5,410 nucleotides of DNA, from positions 1 through 5,410 of the forward strand of contig PLUZ01000085.1 in the NCBI GenBank assembly GCA_003162995.1, in the 5' to 3' direction. The notes under the pieces were generated by a model that did not search any database, had not been told where the DNA came from, and saw only the letters and a program-made list of their open reading frames with translations. This DNA is from Methylocapsa sp. GTDB taxonomy: Bacteria; Pseudomonadota; Alphaproteobacteria; Rhizobiales; Beijerinckiaceae. Of this stretch, positions 4,998 through 5,410 are shown piece after piece; position 1 is the stretch's first letter, and every line of letters starts with the position of its first letter. The position numbers were made by a program, and so were the translations under genes.

Positions 4998-5237
4998 TTA
5001 GCTGCAGATTTGACGATATCTGCGGCAATTGCCTTGGCCTTCTTCGCCTAGCTCCTCCTTGTGGAGACAGGCTCTCCGCAGTTCCCTACATTGGCCCCCG
5101 GAGATTGACCGGCCCTGGTTGTAGGGCGGCTCCTCTATTCGGACACCTCCAGGTCCAAACTCAATGCCCTGTGAGAATGCGGAAGCGGGAAAGGCAAAAA
5201 GAGCCGCGGCGGCAGCGGCGAATGCGCGTATTCGCAT
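4998..5237 (-). CDS. Exported cysteine-hairpin protein, basic paralogue
   Basis: This is a 79-residue precursor with a clear signal peptide (residues 1-22, Arg2 and Arg4, then an alanine-rich core and 'FPASAFS-Q'). The mature chain opens 'QGIEFGPGGVRIEEPP' and carries Cys50, Cys57, Cys71 and Cys78, with the same C-x6-C-x13-C-x6-C spacing as the downstream gene. About 12 of 29 positions are identical within this module. The conserved turn is 'EELGEEGQGN'. This copy is net positive. The start at 5237 is fixed by AGGAGG (5245-5250) seven bases upstream and by the signal peptide; the frame stays open to 5402, but that part would bury the signal peptide. It is the first gene of the unit, behind an EcfG-like promoter. 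I recall similar small exported proteins in Bradyrhizobium, always annotated as hypothetical. Confidence 0.75.
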   Translation of the reverse strand: MRIRAFAAAAAALFAFPASAFSQGIEFGPGGVRIEEPPYNQGRSISGGQCRELRRACLHKEELGEEGQGNCRRYRQICS

Positions 5238-5268
5238 AGAGGCACCTCCTGCGTTTTGTGACGGGAGT

Positions 5269-5293
5269 AACCGAGGCGGCCTAAAATGGTTCC
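5269..5293 (-). promoter_or_regulatory. EcfG-like general stress promoter of the cysteine-protein unit
   Basis: On the minus strand GGAACC (5293-5288) and GGTT (5272-5269) give GGAAC-N16-GGTT, against the consensus GGAAC-N16/17-CGTT. Transcription would begin near 5262 and leave a leader of about 25 bases containing the AGGAGG site, which is a compact and sensible arrangement. The -10 has one mismatch. Confidence 0.45.
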
Positions 5294-5410
5294 TTCTGCG
5301 CGGCCAGGAAGCTGACGGGGCCGAAGGGGTGAGGGGGGCGCGTTTAAAATACCTTTCGTGCGTCAATGCGCACTTTAGCCCCTCACCTTGGGACCGGCTC
5401 AAGATTGGGG

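Overview
This window looks like chromosome from a Bradyrhizobium-like alphaproteobacterium. That placement is an inference. It rests on a phasin of the rhizobial type, small secreted cysteine proteins of a kind I associate with that group, and two sequences resembling promoters of the alphaproteobacterial general stress sigma factor EcfG. No gene here fixes the taxon. There is no large housekeeping operon. The window is a string of small genes separated by long non-coding or decayed stretches, which is typical of an accessory region.

Layout. At 1-376 there is AT-rich non-coding DNA holding a probable terminator for a phasin gene on the minus strand (377-820). Next comes a gap with an inverted repeat upstream of the phasin. 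At 1469-1762 (+) lies a short exported protein behind an EcfG-like promoter. Positions 1790-1980 (-) hold a frameshifted remnant of a serine recombinase, followed by decayed sequence. From 2569 to 3732 there are three very short genes: a 38-residue lipoprotein (-), a 32-residue single-span membrane protein (-) and a 53-residue two-span membrane protein (+) with a terminator. At 3855-4196 (-) there is a charged cytoplasmic protein, possibly preceded by a 35-codon ORF.

The clearest unit is at the right end on the minus strand. Two tandem paralogous genes (4998-5237, then 4701-4958) encode exported proteins sharing the spacing C-x6-C-x13-C-x6-C. A candidate EcfG promoter and a strong Shine-Dalgarno sequence lie upstream, the intergenic gap is 39 bp, and an intrinsic terminator follows 11 bp after the second stop. 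The sequence therefore outlines a complete two-gene transcription unit for periplasmic or secreted disulfide-bonded helical hairpins. It is the best candidate here for an undescribed system.

The common thread is small envelope proteins: two cysteine hairpins, one other exported protein, one lipoprotein and two membrane peptides. Two of the transcription units may be stress-induced. The phasin would act separately, at polyhydroxyalkanoate granules.
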